Shown: positions 35,079 to 42,508 of the stretch, piece after piece | How the letters are laid out: each line of letters begins with the position of its first letter | Numbering within the stretch: the first letter of the stretch is position 1 | Assembly: GCA_003552525.1 (NCBI GenBank) | Contig: PUNF01000005.1 | Location: 1 to 46,205 of the forward strand | From: Clostridia bacterium | GTDB taxonomy: Bacteria; Bacillota; Sulfobacillia; SLMV01 | Direction of reading: 5' to 3' | DNA: 46,205 bases | Notes under the pieces: generated by a model | Database searches by the model: none | What the model was told of the DNA's origin: nothing | The model's input: only the letters and a program-made list of their open reading frames with translations | Program-made: the position numbers and the translations under genes

Positions 35079-35954
35079 ATGCGGGTGAAGCGATATGCTT
35101 CTGTCGCGACTCTGTCCGCACTCTTGATCGGGGCAATGATATTTGCCGGGGGATGTGGTTGGCTCCCGTCGATGGAGGACATCCTCGATCGGGTACCGGA
35201 TGCCGCTGAGGAGACCCTTGCGCCCGACGAGGGCGAGCCGGTATCGGACGAAGCGGAAGAAGATCCCCAGCCCGAGGCCGACGAGCCCGATGATGAAGAA
35301 GCCACGGATCCATCGCGCAATGATGCCGAGGGCGAAGTGATGATCGATGATTGGTATAATCCGCGTGAAATCTCAGATTTGCTGGATACGTTTGAGCGCT
35401 TAGAATGGATTGGGACAGACGTCGATGATGGAGCGGAGGGCGAACCTACGCCCGTACGCTACCGGGTGGAAGGGGTCGAGCAGGTAGAGGGCGCCGAAGC
35501 CACACGGGTCAGCCTGAGCCTGGATGAAGATCGTCTCGAAGTGTGGTTGGATGAGGATCGAGAGGTGGTCCAGGCACGGGTAAACGAAGACATGGTGCCC
35601 TCCATGGCGCTGGACTCGATGTTGTCTCCGATGCTGGAGGTGGCGTTCGCACCGTTTGCCGTGATGGAGCGCATCGACGTCGAGGGCCTGTTGCGCGGAA
35701 GCGGCGATTATGGTTGGGACTGGGAAGTCATCGACAGCGCCGGGGAGCAAATCGGCGACATGCGCGCCGAGGTCACCACCATACGCGTCGATGTCGGTCC
35801 ACCCTACGTCCCCGAGGGTGAAGAGGCCTGGGTGGAGTGTGGCGTCGCCGACTTCGGGGATTTCCAGATGCTGGTGCAATGGGAACATAAGGAAGCAACG
35901 GCGAGCGAAGAATACGGGATCACCCTGGAGGTGCAAGAACTGGTCCCCCGGTAA
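35079..35954 (+). CDS. Acidic lipoprotein of unknown function
   Basis: 291 residues from ATG 35079, behind GGGAGGAGGA. The signal sequence ends in a lipobox with Cys26 (IFAGGC), so it should be anchored to the outer face of the membrane. Residues about 30-90 are a low-complexity acidic linker rich in Glu, Asp and Pro. From about residue 90 a beta-rich domain follows (YNPREISDLLDTFERLEW, RYRVEGVEQVEGAEATRVSL, and VAFAPFAVMERIDVE), of a style seen in cell-surface LolA-like or LppX-like folds, but no family is recognised. It stands alone and is followed by a strong terminator at about 36080. Confidence 0.7.
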   Translation: MRVKRYASVATLSALLIGAMIFAGGCGWLPSMEDILDRVPDAAEETLAPDEGEPVSDEAEEDPQPEADEPDDEEATDPSRNDAEGEVMIDDWYNPREISDLLDTFERLEWIGTDVDDGAEGEPTPVRYRVEGVEQVEGAEATRVSLSLDEDRLEVWLDEDREVVQARVNEDMVPSMALDSMLSPMLEVAFAPFAVMERIDVEGLLRGSGDYGWDWEVIDSAGEQIGDMRAEVTTIRVDVGPPYVPEGEEAWVECGVADFGDFQMLVQWEHKEATASEEYGITLEVQELVPR

Positions 35955-36282
35955 TGTCGCACGGGCAGATGTCCCGATCGCGCGGACCCAGGCGGCCGGC
36001 CACGGGATGACGGCAGAGCCGCATGCGAGGACGGTGCGGGCGGGATTTATGCCCTGATCGCGGGAGAATTCGACAATGGGCGGGGCGGTGTTCCGCGGGA
36101 ATGCCGCCCCTTGTTGTTGGGATCTCGGGCGTGCGCCGATCCCCCGCCTTCGGGGCGATGGTCTTCGGCCATGGAGGAAGCCTGCGCCTCGCCGCGTCCG
36201 GGGTGAAGAAGCGGAAGGTGTGTCCGGTGGGCGTTTAACCGGGGTATCGCGGGGAAGATGAAGGGGGAGGGAGGTGTCGGGC
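35955..36282 (+). other. Intergenic region
   Basis: 328 bases between the acidic lipoprotein and the CXXC small protein. It holds the terminator at 36079-36113 and presumably a promoter for the redox operon. No other gene or structured RNA is recognised. Confidence 0.5.
36079..36113 (+). terminator. Terminator hairpin
   Basis: GGGGCGG, a TG/TG mismatch and TTCC pair with GGAA and CCGCCCC; the stem is followed by TTGTTGTTGG. It lies about 125 bases after the acidic lipoprotein gene. Confidence 0.7.
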
Positions 36283-36426
36283 GTGACGCGGAACCGGATG
36301 CGGGCGGGGTCTGGCTGGCTTTTCGCGGCCGGAGCCCTGGTGCTCCTCGGCCTCTGGCGCGGAGAGCACCTGGATGTGTTCACCAAGGCCATCACCCTGT
36401 GCCTCGAGTGCCTGGGTCTTCGGTGA
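36283..36426 (+). CDS. CD1871A-like CXXC small membrane protein
   Basis: 47 residues from GTG 36283, eight bases after GGAGG; a GTG at 36274 in the same frame is too close to that site. The peptide has one hydrophobic helix (GWLFAAGALVLLGLW) followed by RGEHLDVFTKAITLCLECLGLR, the CXXC tail I recognise from the CD1871A family of short clostridial proteins. The CXXC cysteines sit at the membrane face and may pass electrons or hold a metal. Its TGA overlaps the GTG of the polyferredoxin gene by three bases, and the thioredoxin-like selenoprotein follows, so the three form a single coupled redox operon. It is too short for most gene finders. Confidence 0.78.
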   Translation: MTRNRMRAGSGWLFAAGALVLLGLWRGEHLDVFTKAITLCLECLGLR

Positions 36427-37277
36427 GGCGAAGAAGCCGGCGTCCCCTCGTGCAGTGGCTGGCTGCCATCGGGGCGAACGCGTACATCCCCGGATGGATC
36501 CTGGGCCAGATTTACCGGGGACCGTTGAAGATGGGTTGTGTGCCCATCCTCAATTGCTACTCGTGCCCCGGTGCCCTGTTCGCGTGCCCGGTGGGTGCCG
36601 CGCAAAACGCCGCCGCCCGGGGAACCCTTCCCTTTTACGCGGTGGGAGTCGTGGCCGCCGCGGGTGCGCTCGCGGGGCGGCTGCCGTGCGGATGGCTGTG
36701 CCCCTTCGGCCTGTTCCAGGATCTCATCCACCGGTTGCGGGGTCGCCGGCGCGCGATGGCGTTGCCGCGTTCGCTGGGCTGGGTGAAGTTCGCCGTGCTG
36801 GCTCTCCTGTTGCCCGCCGCGGCCATTCCTACCGGCGCGGCGGACATGGGTTACGAGCGCTTCTGCACCTACCTTTGTCCCTCGGGTACCCTGATGGCCT
36901 CGGTCCCGCTCCTGGCGGTGGATCCCACGCTGCGCACCCTGGCGGGTCCTCTGCTCGGCTGGCGGTTTGCCCTGCTCTTTCTGGTCATCGGGACGGGGAT
37001 CTTTCTCTATTACCGACCCTTCTGCCGCGTGCTCTGTCCGCTGGGTGCCGGCCTCGGCCTGGGCAATCGGCCCTCGCTTTGGGCCGTAGGGCATGATCCG
37101 CGGAGGCGCACAGATTGTGGCGCGTGTCGCGCCGCTTGCCCTGTGGCGCTGGATCCCACCGCGGGGGGTACGGATACCGCGGAGTGCATTCGCTGCTTGC
37201 GGTGTGCCGAGGCATGTCTGCCGAAGAGCCTGCGGTTTGGCCTTCGCAATCGCATCGAGGGAGGTGATGCAGGATGA
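36423..37277 (+). CDS. Membrane 4Fe-4S protein (NapH/MauN/YccM-like)
   Basis: 284 residues from GTG 36423, coupled to the CXXC gene by a GTGA overlap. The frame stays open further upstream, but the extra residues are unlike any membrane protein and belong to the small gene in another frame. Three or four membrane helices alternate with cysteine motifs: CVPILNCYSCPGALFACP (about 39-56), PCGWLCPFG, FCTYLCPSG and FCRVLCPLG. A ferredoxin-like domain sits at the end (CGACRAACPVALDP and CIRCLRCAEAC). This layout resembles NapH/RdxA-type proteins that carry electrons from quinols or ferredoxin across the membrane. The stop overlaps the start of the TlpA-like selenoprotein, its likely electron acceptor. 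Confidence 0.85.
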   Translation: MRRRSRRPLVQWLAAIGANAYIPGWILGQIYRGPLKMGCVPILNCYSCPGALFACPVGAAQNAAARGTLPFYAVGVVAAAGALAGRLPCGWLCPFGLFQDLIHRLRGRRRAMALPRSLGWVKFAVLALLLPAAAIPTGAADMGYERFCTYLCPSGTLMASVPLLAVDPTLRTLAGPLLGWRFALLFLVIGTGIFLYYRPFCRVLCPLGAGLGLGNRPSLWAVGHDPRRRTDCGACRAACPVALDPTAGGTDTAECIRCLRCAEACLPKSLRFGLRNRIEGGDAG

Positions 37278-37801
37278 GCAAACCGACGCGATACGGGTCG
37301 CTACTTTGTGTACTCATGTTGTGCGCGGGTATCCTCTTCGCGGGTTGCGGTGACACGCCGCGCCCCGAGGAAGGGAGCCCCGCCCCGCCGGTGGAACTGG
37401 AAGACACCGAGGACGGGAACCAGGTCCGCTTTCCCGCCGACTGGGAGGGACGGGCGGTGGCCGTCAGTTTTTTCTCCCCGGGCTGACACGCCTGCGTGCA
37501 GGAAGTCCTGCAGTTGCAGGACGTGATCCCCGCATGGCGCGATCGCGGCTTCGACGTGATCTTCGTCACCCTCTCTTCACCGGACGCCATTCGGCGCTTC
37601 CGCGAGGCGCGCGACGTCGACCACATGGCGACCTATCAAGATCCCGGGGGTGCGATGCACGAGGCCTACTCCGTGCGGGCAGTCCCCACGACCTTCATTC
37701 TCGATACCGAGGGGGTGATCCGGGAGATCACCCTGGGCTGGTCCTCGGGTTCCCTGGATCAGCTGCAGTCCTGGGTGGATCGGCTCGCCCCGGAATCCTG
37801 A
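37274..37801 (+). CDS. TlpA-like thioredoxin-fold lipoprotein with selenocysteine (U-x-x-C)
   Basis: 175 residues including one Sec. The ATG at 37274 overlaps the upstream TGA and follows GGAGGTGAT by seven bases. Residues 1-25 are a lipoprotein signal (FAGC, Cys25). The thioredoxin fold then reads FFSPG-U-HAC: TGA at 37484-37486 encodes Sec71, and Cys74 is the partner, so the usual CxxC is UxxC. After the TGA the same frame continues through FDVIFVTLSSPDAIRRF, AYSVRAVPTTFILD (the cis-proline loop) and a normal C-terminus. The fit of both halves to one TlpA/AhpC-like fold rules out a plain stop. It most likely accepts electrons from the membrane 4Fe-4S protein and reduces oxidised partners outside the cell. 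The last 43 bases overlap the convergent serine hydrolase. Confidence 0.88.
37505..37522 (+). promoter_or_regulatory. Candidate bacterial SECIS element in the TlpA-like gene
   Basis: GTCCTGC and GCAGGAC form a perfect 7-bp stem with loop AGTT, beginning 19 bases after the UGA. The G in the second loop position fits the bacterial SECIS pattern. A competing stem, TGCAGG/CCTGCA at 37498-37513, is possible, so the active fold is uncertain. Confidence 0.55.
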
Positions 37802-39297
37802 GGGGCGGGCGGCCCGATGCCGGCCGCGCGGGCACCGACGGCCCGGATCAGGCGAAATAGGCCCACACTCAGTGCGGTGATAACCGGGACCAGGATGATC
37901 CCGCCGATGTCGGGGGCCATGGTCACAAATAGCGACCAGGTGACGCCCCGCCCGATGATGGATTGTGCGGCCACCGGGAGGCCGACCAGGATCGCGAGTG
38001 CGCCGCCGAGGGGCAGCAGGATGTCCCATTTCCCGTATTGGCTCGGTGCCTTGGGCCCGCCCGGGCCCGGGCGCACCAGCCTGAGGGCCGCGCGCACCGA
38101 CAGCCCGGCGCTGACCAGGAACAGGAACAACAGCACCGGTCCAATAACCCCGAGGGAAATGCCGGAGTCGGGGGGTGTTCCCAGGAGCCCCCCGGCGATG
38201 GCCTCCGAAAGCGTGGGACTCACCAGGGCGGTGTAGAGCAGGTGGTTTCCGTTGAGCAGCAGGACGGCGCCGACTTCCTCGTCCGGCAACAGGACCATGT
38301 GGGCGGCGTAGTTCTCGAGCGAGCCGGTGTGGGCGAGGGCCCGGTGCCCATCGATGGCTTCCACACTCCATCCCAGGGCGTACGCTGGCGGCGCACGAAA
38401 GACTGGCGCGTACTCCCACAGTGCCTCGACGCCCTCGGGGGAGAGGATGCGGGCGTAACCCAGGGATCCCTCGCCGAGCAGGGCGGCGGCATAGCGGCCC
38501 ATGTCCCGGGCCGTGGAGATGATGAAACCCGCCGGCAGGTCGTGGGCCAGGAAGGGTTGTTCGCGCGGAATGGGCCAGCCGAAGAGCGAGCCGTGGCCCG
38601 TGGCCAGCCCGGCCTCTCTGGCGGCTTCGGGATCGGTGAAGGTATTGTGCATCCCGAGGGGCTCGAACAGGTAGCGCTGGAGATACCGGCCGTACGCCAG
38701 CCCGGAGACTTCCTCGATGACGCGCCCGAGGACACTGTATCCCGCGTTGAAGTAGCTGTACTGCTCCCCGGGGGGCGCCACCGGTTGCAACCGGGCCAGG
38801 TCGGCCACGGCGTCGTCGAGTTCGGCGTGGACCGGGAGGGAGGGCACGTGACCGGCGTCCGATAGACCGCTGGTATGGGTGAGCAGGTGGCGCGGTGTGA
38901 TGCGCTCCGAGACCTCCGGATCGGCCACGGTGAATTCCGGCAGGTATTCGACCACCGGGGCGTCGAGGTCCAGCAGGTCGCGCTCCACCAGCTGCATCAC
39001 CGCGACCGCGGTGATGGGCTTGCTCAGGGATGCAATGTACATGGGCGTATCCGGAGACATGGGCGTATCGGGCGCGGCATTCCCCCGGGCGAACAGGTGC
39101 ACGCTCCCGTCGGCCCGCGCGACGGCGGCCGCACCGCCGGGAAGACGATGCCGGCGGAGCTGATCGGCCAGGAGGGCATCGATGGCGTCGGGATCGATCT
39201 CGCGGGCGGGCGCAGCCCGCGCCTCGGGGATGCCCCCGAGGAATAACAGCAACACCATCGCCAGCCCCACCAGTGTTTTCTTCCAGCGTTCCCCCAT
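37759..39297 (-). CDS. Exported serine hydrolase (class C beta-lactamase/DD-peptidase fold) with membrane tail
   Basis: 512 residues from ATG 39297 behind GGAGGGG. A signal peptide (about 1-29, GLAMVLLLFLGGIPEARAA) leads to a beta-lactamase/transpeptidase-like domain. SxxK is in YIASLSKPITAVAV (about residue 87), the YxN motif is YFNAGYS, and HTG is in LAHTGSLENYA. About four hydrophobic helices (from about residue 385 to the end) follow the catalytic domain, a layout seen in membrane-bound serine hydrolases of this family. The substrate may be cell-wall peptides, esters or D-amino-acid peptides. Its 3' end overlaps the TlpA-like gene by 43 bases on the opposite strand. Confidence 0.88.
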   Translation of the reverse strand: MGERWKKTLVGLAMVLLLFLGGIPEARAAPAREIDPDAIDALLADQLRRHRLPGGAAAVARADGSVHLFARGNAAPDTPMSPDTPMYIASLSKPITAVAVMQLVERDLLDLDAPVVEYLPEFTVADPEVSERITPRHLLTHTSGLSDAGHVPSLPVHAELDDAVADLARLQPVAPPGEQYSYFNAGYSVLGRVIEEVSGLAYGRYLQRYLFEPLGMHNTFTDPEAAREAGLATGHGSLFGWPIPREQPFLAHDLPAGFIISTARDMGRYAAALLGEGSLGYARILSPEGVEALWEYAPVFRAPPAYALGWSVEAIDGHRALAHTGSLENYAAHMVLLPDEEVGAVLLLNGNHLLYTALVSPTLSEAIAGGLLGTPPDSGISLGVIGPVLLFLFLVSAGLSVRAALRLVRPGPGGPKAPSQYGKWDILLPLGGALAILVGLPVAAQSIIGRGVTWSLFVTMAPDIGGIILVPVITALSVGLFRLIRAVGARAAGIGPPAPQDSGASRSTQDCS

Positions 39298-39547
39298 TTG
39301 TTCCCCTCCAGTGCATGGTCTCGTCATCCCCCTATCCTATTGGCTACCGGCCGGGCGAGCTCCTACCCGGCGGTGCATCCGTTTCTCCCTTGCGTACGTG
39401 CCGGAGAAAACCAGATCGATGCAGGGTTGGGCGACCCCGACGGTTAAATCCCTAGTGCATGCAGATCACCGTGTATCGACCGCCGACCCCGGTGCACCGG
39501 AAGACGGGCCGCCGGGGCGGTGATTCCGATGGGAGGGCGGGATATCG

Positions 39548-40516
39548 GTGAGACAAAGCCATCGCTACCGGGGTAGCATCCTGGGCCTCGCCGCGGGTGA
39601 CGCGCTGGGTGCCCCGCTGGAATTCTCGGATCCCGAGACGTTGACCCCGGTCTCCGACATGATCGGGGGCGGGCCGCACGGGCTGCCCCCGGGTTCCTGG
39701 ACGGACGATACCTCCATGGCGCTCTGCCTCGCCGTGAGTCTCATCGAGGCCGGGTTTGACCCCCGCGACCAGGCGCGGCGATACCTGCGCTGGTACCGCC
39801 GCGGTTACCTCAGCAGCACGGGGGAGTGTTTCGACATCGGCAATACCACCCGGGCCGCCCTGGAACATTTCGAGACCACCGGCGAGCCCTTCGCCGGCTC
39901 CACTGACCCCCGGGCCGCCGGCAACGGATCCATCATGCGCCTCGCGCCGGTACCGCTTTGCTATGCCCGGGATGCGCGGCGGGCCATCCACCTGGCCGCC
40001 GAGAGCTCCCGGGTCACCCACGGGACGCGGGAGGCGCTGGACGCCTGCCGCTACCTGGCCGCGCTCATCCTCGGCGCCCTCGGCGGTGCGCCCCGGGAGA
40101 CGCTGCTCTCGGAGGGATACACCCCGGTCCCGGGTCTTTGGGAGGAGCAGCCCCTGGCACCCGCGATCGCGGCCGTGGCCGCCGGCTCCTTCCACCGCCG
40201 GGAACCGCCCGAGATCCAGGGCTCGGGGTATGTGGTGCGGTCTTTGGAGGCCGCGCTATGGGCCTTCGCCACCACCGACAGCTTCCGGGAAGGTTGCCTG
40301 CGCGCGGTGAACCTCGGCGATGACGCCGATACCACGGGCGCGGTGTACGGGCAGCTGGCCGGCGCCTACTACGGGGTGGATGCCATACCCGCGGAGTGGA
40401 TCGAACGGCTATACTGGCGCACCTTCCTGGAGTCGGTGGCGGAAGAACTCCTGCGCTGTGCCGTCGAGGATTGCGCACCCGCCCGCGAGGAGGATATCGC
40501 GGACAACATCGAATAG
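39548..40516 (+). CDS. ADP-ribosylglycohydrolase (DraG/ARH family)
   Basis: 322 residues from GTG 39548, with GGGAGGG about ten bases upstream. The binuclear metal-site motifs are clear: [19 protein letters not shown] near the N-terminus, [12 protein letters not shown] (about 55-66), and [19 protein letters not shown] near residue 260. DraG-type enzymes remove ADP-ribose from arginine or other residues; other members act on ADP-ribosylated DNA or small molecules. No partner ADP-ribosyltransferase is visible in the window. A HIT-family gene follows after 38 bases in the same direction, possibly handling the nucleotide product. Confidence 0.9.
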   Translation: MRQSHRYRGSILGLAAGDALGAPLEFSDPETLTPVSDMIGGGPHGLPPGSWTDDTSMALCLAVSLIEAGFDPRDQARRYLRWYRRGYLSSTGECFDIGNTTRAALEHFETTGEPFAGSTDPRAAGNGSIMRLAPVPLCYARDARRAIHLAAESSRVTHGTREALDACRYLAALILGALGGAPRETLLSEGYTPVPGLWEEQPLAPAIAAVAAGSFHRREPPEIQGSGYVVRSLEAALWAFATTDSFREGCLRAVNLGDDADTTGAVYGQLAGAYYGVDAIPAEWIERLYWRTFLESVAEELLRCAVEDCAPAREEDIADNIE

Positions 40517-40554
40517 CACCACGGCGATCGAAGCGATGTATTGGGAGGGATATC

Positions 40555-40977
40555 ATGTCCTGCATTTTCTGCGAGATGATCGAGGGGGAGGCCCCGGCCA
40601 GCGTGGTATACCGGGACGAGGACGTGTTCGCGGCACTCGACATCGTGCAGCCCAATCCCCACAAGGTGTTGGTCATGCCCACCCGCCACGTGCCCGACCT
40701 CTATACCCTGTCGGAGGGGGAAGCGGCGGCGCTTTTCGCGGTGGTTCCGAGGATCGCGCGGGGTATTCGGCGGGCCTCCGGCTGCACCGGTTTAAACATC
40801 CTGCAATCCAACGGGCGCGATGCCGGACAAACCGTCTTCCACCTGCACATCCACCTCTTCCCGCGCTTTCGGGATGATGGCGTGCGCTTCGACTGGTCCG
40901 GCGAGATGCCGGAACGGGATGTCCTCGATGACATGGCCCGCGACATCGCCCGCGCCATGCAGGCCGACTCGTCTTAA
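40555..40977 (+). CDS. HIT-family nucleotide hydrolase
   Basis: 140 residues from ATG 40555, behind GGGAGGG. The N-terminus MSCIFCEMIEGEAPASVVY and the catalytic HLHIHLFPR (histidine triad, His-x-His-x-His) are typical. SNGRDAGQTVFHLHIH gives the substrate loop. A zinc pair may be formed by the Cys of CIFC. HIT proteins hydrolyse nucleoside phosphoramidates, dinucleoside polyphosphates or similar. It follows the ADP-ribosylglycohydrolase by 38 bases. The stop at 40975-40977 overlaps that of the convergent Crp/Fnr gene by four bases at a TTAA palindrome. Confidence 0.92.
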   Translation: MSCIFCEMIEGEAPASVVYRDEDVFAALDIVQPNPHKVLVMPTRHVPDLYTLSEGEAAALFAVVPRIARGIRRASGCTGLNILQSNGRDAGQTVFHLHIHLFPRFRDDGVRFDWSGEMPERDVLDDMARDIARAMQADSS

Positions 40978-41657
40978 CCGAAGAGTACGTCCTCGAGGGC
41001 ATCGGGGTCGAGGATGGTGATGGTGTCACCCGAGAATGTAATGAGGCCATCGGCCCGCATGCGCCCGAGCTCCCGGGAGAGCGAGGGTCTTGAAACGCCC
41101 AGTTCCTCGGCCAGGGCGCGCCGGGAGACCCCCAGGCGCACCTCGCGGGACGTCCCATCGCGGGAGAGGTCGAGGATGCGGGCGGCCAACTTCTGGCGGA
41201 TACTCCCGTGAGACAGGTCCTGCAGGCGGCGGTTGAGCATGAGGATCTTCCCCGAGAGCAGGCCCAGGAAGTTTTCCAGGAAACGTTCTTCCCGGCGGCA
41301 GAGGCGAATGATCTCCCCGGCCGGGATGAACATGATGATGGTGTCGGCGGTGGCCGTGATGGTGGCGGGATACCGCCGGCGCCGGGAAAATACCAGGGCC
41401 TCGCCGAACACCTGGCCCGGCTCGAGGCGATCGAGGGTCTGGGCACGCCCCGAGGCCATCACCTTCTGGATTTCCACGCTTCCCCGCAGAATGAGCCCGA
41501 TGTGCCCACAACGTGCCCCCTCGACGGCCACGGGGGTCCCCCGCTCGAAGGTGGACATGCGATGGGGCAGTGCGTCGGTCAGGGCCACGATCTCGGCCGG
41601 GGTATATCCCTCGAATAGTACGGTATCCTTCAACCGGTCGGCGATGCTCGCCGGCAC
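40974..41657 (-). CDS. Crp/Fnr-family regulator, probable HcpR-type
   Basis: 227 residues. The frame runs to TTG 41681, but GTG 41657 fits the GGGGGAGG site better. An N-terminal cyclic-nucleotide-binding-like beta barrel (about 15-125, with GHIGLILRGSVEI and LEPGQVFGEALVF) is followed by a long dimer helix and a C-terminal winged helix-turn-helix (about 160-220: RRALAEELGVSRPSLSRELG). No N-terminal cysteine cluster for an Fnr-type 4Fe-4S is visible, so a haem or other NO-sensing mode, as in HcpR, is conceivable. It is divergent from ferredoxin-hcp, across a GTAAC-N4-GTTAC dyad that also falls just upstream of its own start. This makes it the obvious regulator of hcp. Confidence 0.82.
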   Translation of the reverse strand: MPASIADRLKDTVLFEGYTPAEIVALTDALPHRMSTFERGTPVAVEGARCGHIGLILRGSVEIQKVMASGRAQTLDRLEPGQVFGEALVFSRRRRYPATITATADTIIMFIPAGEIIRLCRREERFLENFLGLLSGKILMLNRRLQDLSHGSIRQKLAARILDLSRDGTSREVRLGVSRRALAEELGVSRPSLSRELGRMRADGLITFSGDTITILDPDALEDVLFG

Positions 41658-41674
41658 GCCAATCACCCTCCCCC

Positions 41675-41688
41675 GTAACAAATGTTAC
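41675..41688. promoter_or_regulatory. Probable HcpR operator dyad
   Basis: GTAACAAATGTTAC is a perfect dyad of GTAAC and GTTAC around AAAT. Its centre (41681.5) lies 41.5 bases upstream of the start site predicted from TATAAT at 41711-41716, the classic class II activator position, and the -35 region is poor. Confidence 0.75.
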
Positions 41689-41710
41689 CGATCGCGGAAT
41701 CTCCCCCCAT

Positions 41711-41716
41711 TATAAT
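41711..41716 (+). promoter_or_regulatory. -10 element of the ferredoxin-hcp operon
   Basis: TATAAT, a perfect consensus hexamer. The -35 position (about 41688-41693) has no good match, consistent with activator dependence. Confidence 0.7.
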
Positions 41717-41738
41717 GCAGGGCAGAGTTGGAGGGGAG

Positions 41739-42461
41739 GTGGTCGCCCTGCGGCGCACCATCATCGAAATCGACGAGGATCAGTGTAACGGTTGCGGGTT
41801 GTGCGTGGATGCCTGTCACGAGGGTGCCATCGAGCTGGTGGAGGGCAAGGCCCGGCTGGTTTCCGACGCGTATTGCGATGGACTCGGGGATTGCCTGCCC
41901 GAGTGTCCCACGGGGGCCATCCGGTTGGTCGAACGGGAGGCAGCGCCCTTCGATGAGGAATTGGTAAGGGCGCGGCAGGCCGCGCGCGCCACCGAATGCG
42001 CGGGGGGATGTCCCGGGATGGCGGCCATGGCCCTGGGGATGGATCGTGAACGGGAAACGGGTGACGAAACCGAAGAACCGGCCCGATCGGCCCTCGGGCA
42101 GTGGCCGGTGCAGCTTGCGCTGCTCAACCCCGCGGCACCGTACCTGGACGGGGCCCACCTGCTGGTGGCGGCGGATTGCGCGGCCTACGCCCATCCGGAT
42201 TTCCACGCCGACTACATGCGCGGGCGCATCACCGTCATCGGCTGCCCCAAGCTCGACGACAACGACCGGCAACGGGAAAAATTGGCCGCGATACTCGGTC
42301 AAAATGACATTCGCAGCGTAACCGTGGTCCGGATAGAGGTGCCCTGCTGTGGCGGGATCGTATCCGCCACCCGGGCGGCGGTGGCCCAAGCCGGGGGGCA
42401 CATCCCGTACGCGGAGATCATCATAGGCACGGATGGCCGCGTGCTGACGCCCGCATCCTGA
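41739..42461 (+). CDS. 4Fe-4S ferredoxin-like protein of the hcp operon
   Basis: 240 residues counted from GTG 41739. A GGAGGGG site at 41730-41736 is unusually close, so the exact start is uncertain; an ATG at 41715 would lie inside the promoter. The N-terminal dicluster region has CNGCGLCVDACHEGAI (a full CxxCxxCxxxCx set) and CDGLGDCLPECPTGAI, in which the second motif is one Cys short, as in many relatives. A linker with CAGGCPG follows. The C-terminal domain ends in VPCCGGIVSATRAAV (a CCGG-type motif) after a DCAAYAHPDFHADY segment. It is encoded 47 bases before hcp and probably supplies electrons to it. Confidence 0.82.
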   Translation: MVALRRTIIEIDEDQCNGCGLCVDACHEGAIELVEGKARLVSDAYCDGLGDCLPECPTGAIRLVEREAAPFDEELVRARQAARATECAGGCPGMAAMALGMDRERETGDETEEPARSALGQWPVQLALLNPAAPYLDGAHLLVAADCAAYAHPDFHADYMRGRITVIGCPKLDDNDRQREKLAAILGQNDIRSVTVVRIEVPCCGGIVSATRAAVAQAGGHIPYAEIIIGTDGRVLTPAS

Positions 42462-42508
42462 AGGCAAAGAGCGCAGAAGAATTTCCGGCAATGGGAAGGA
42501 TGGATGAT

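Noticed and set aside
34636-35088. Plus-strand frame of 150 codons before the acidic lipoprotein
   Set aside because: It overlaps the AT-rich probable promoter region, lacks a ribosome binding site and has no recognisable protein features.
36258-36422. N-terminal extension of the polyferredoxin protein
   Set aside because: The extra residues are rich in Arg/Gly/Pro and do not look like a membrane protein; the same bases encode the CXXC small protein in another frame with a better start.
8484-37801. TGA read as tryptophan throughout (alternative genetic code)
   Set aside because: Many genes here end in TGA with normal downstream starts (for example at 10760, 5313 and 37277), so TGA is a functional stop.
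41739-42461. Damaged second Fe-S motif in the hcp-linked ferredoxin
   Set aside because: The C-D-G-L-G-D-C arrangement recurs in this protein family as I know it, so it is probably a normal variant and not a decayed site.
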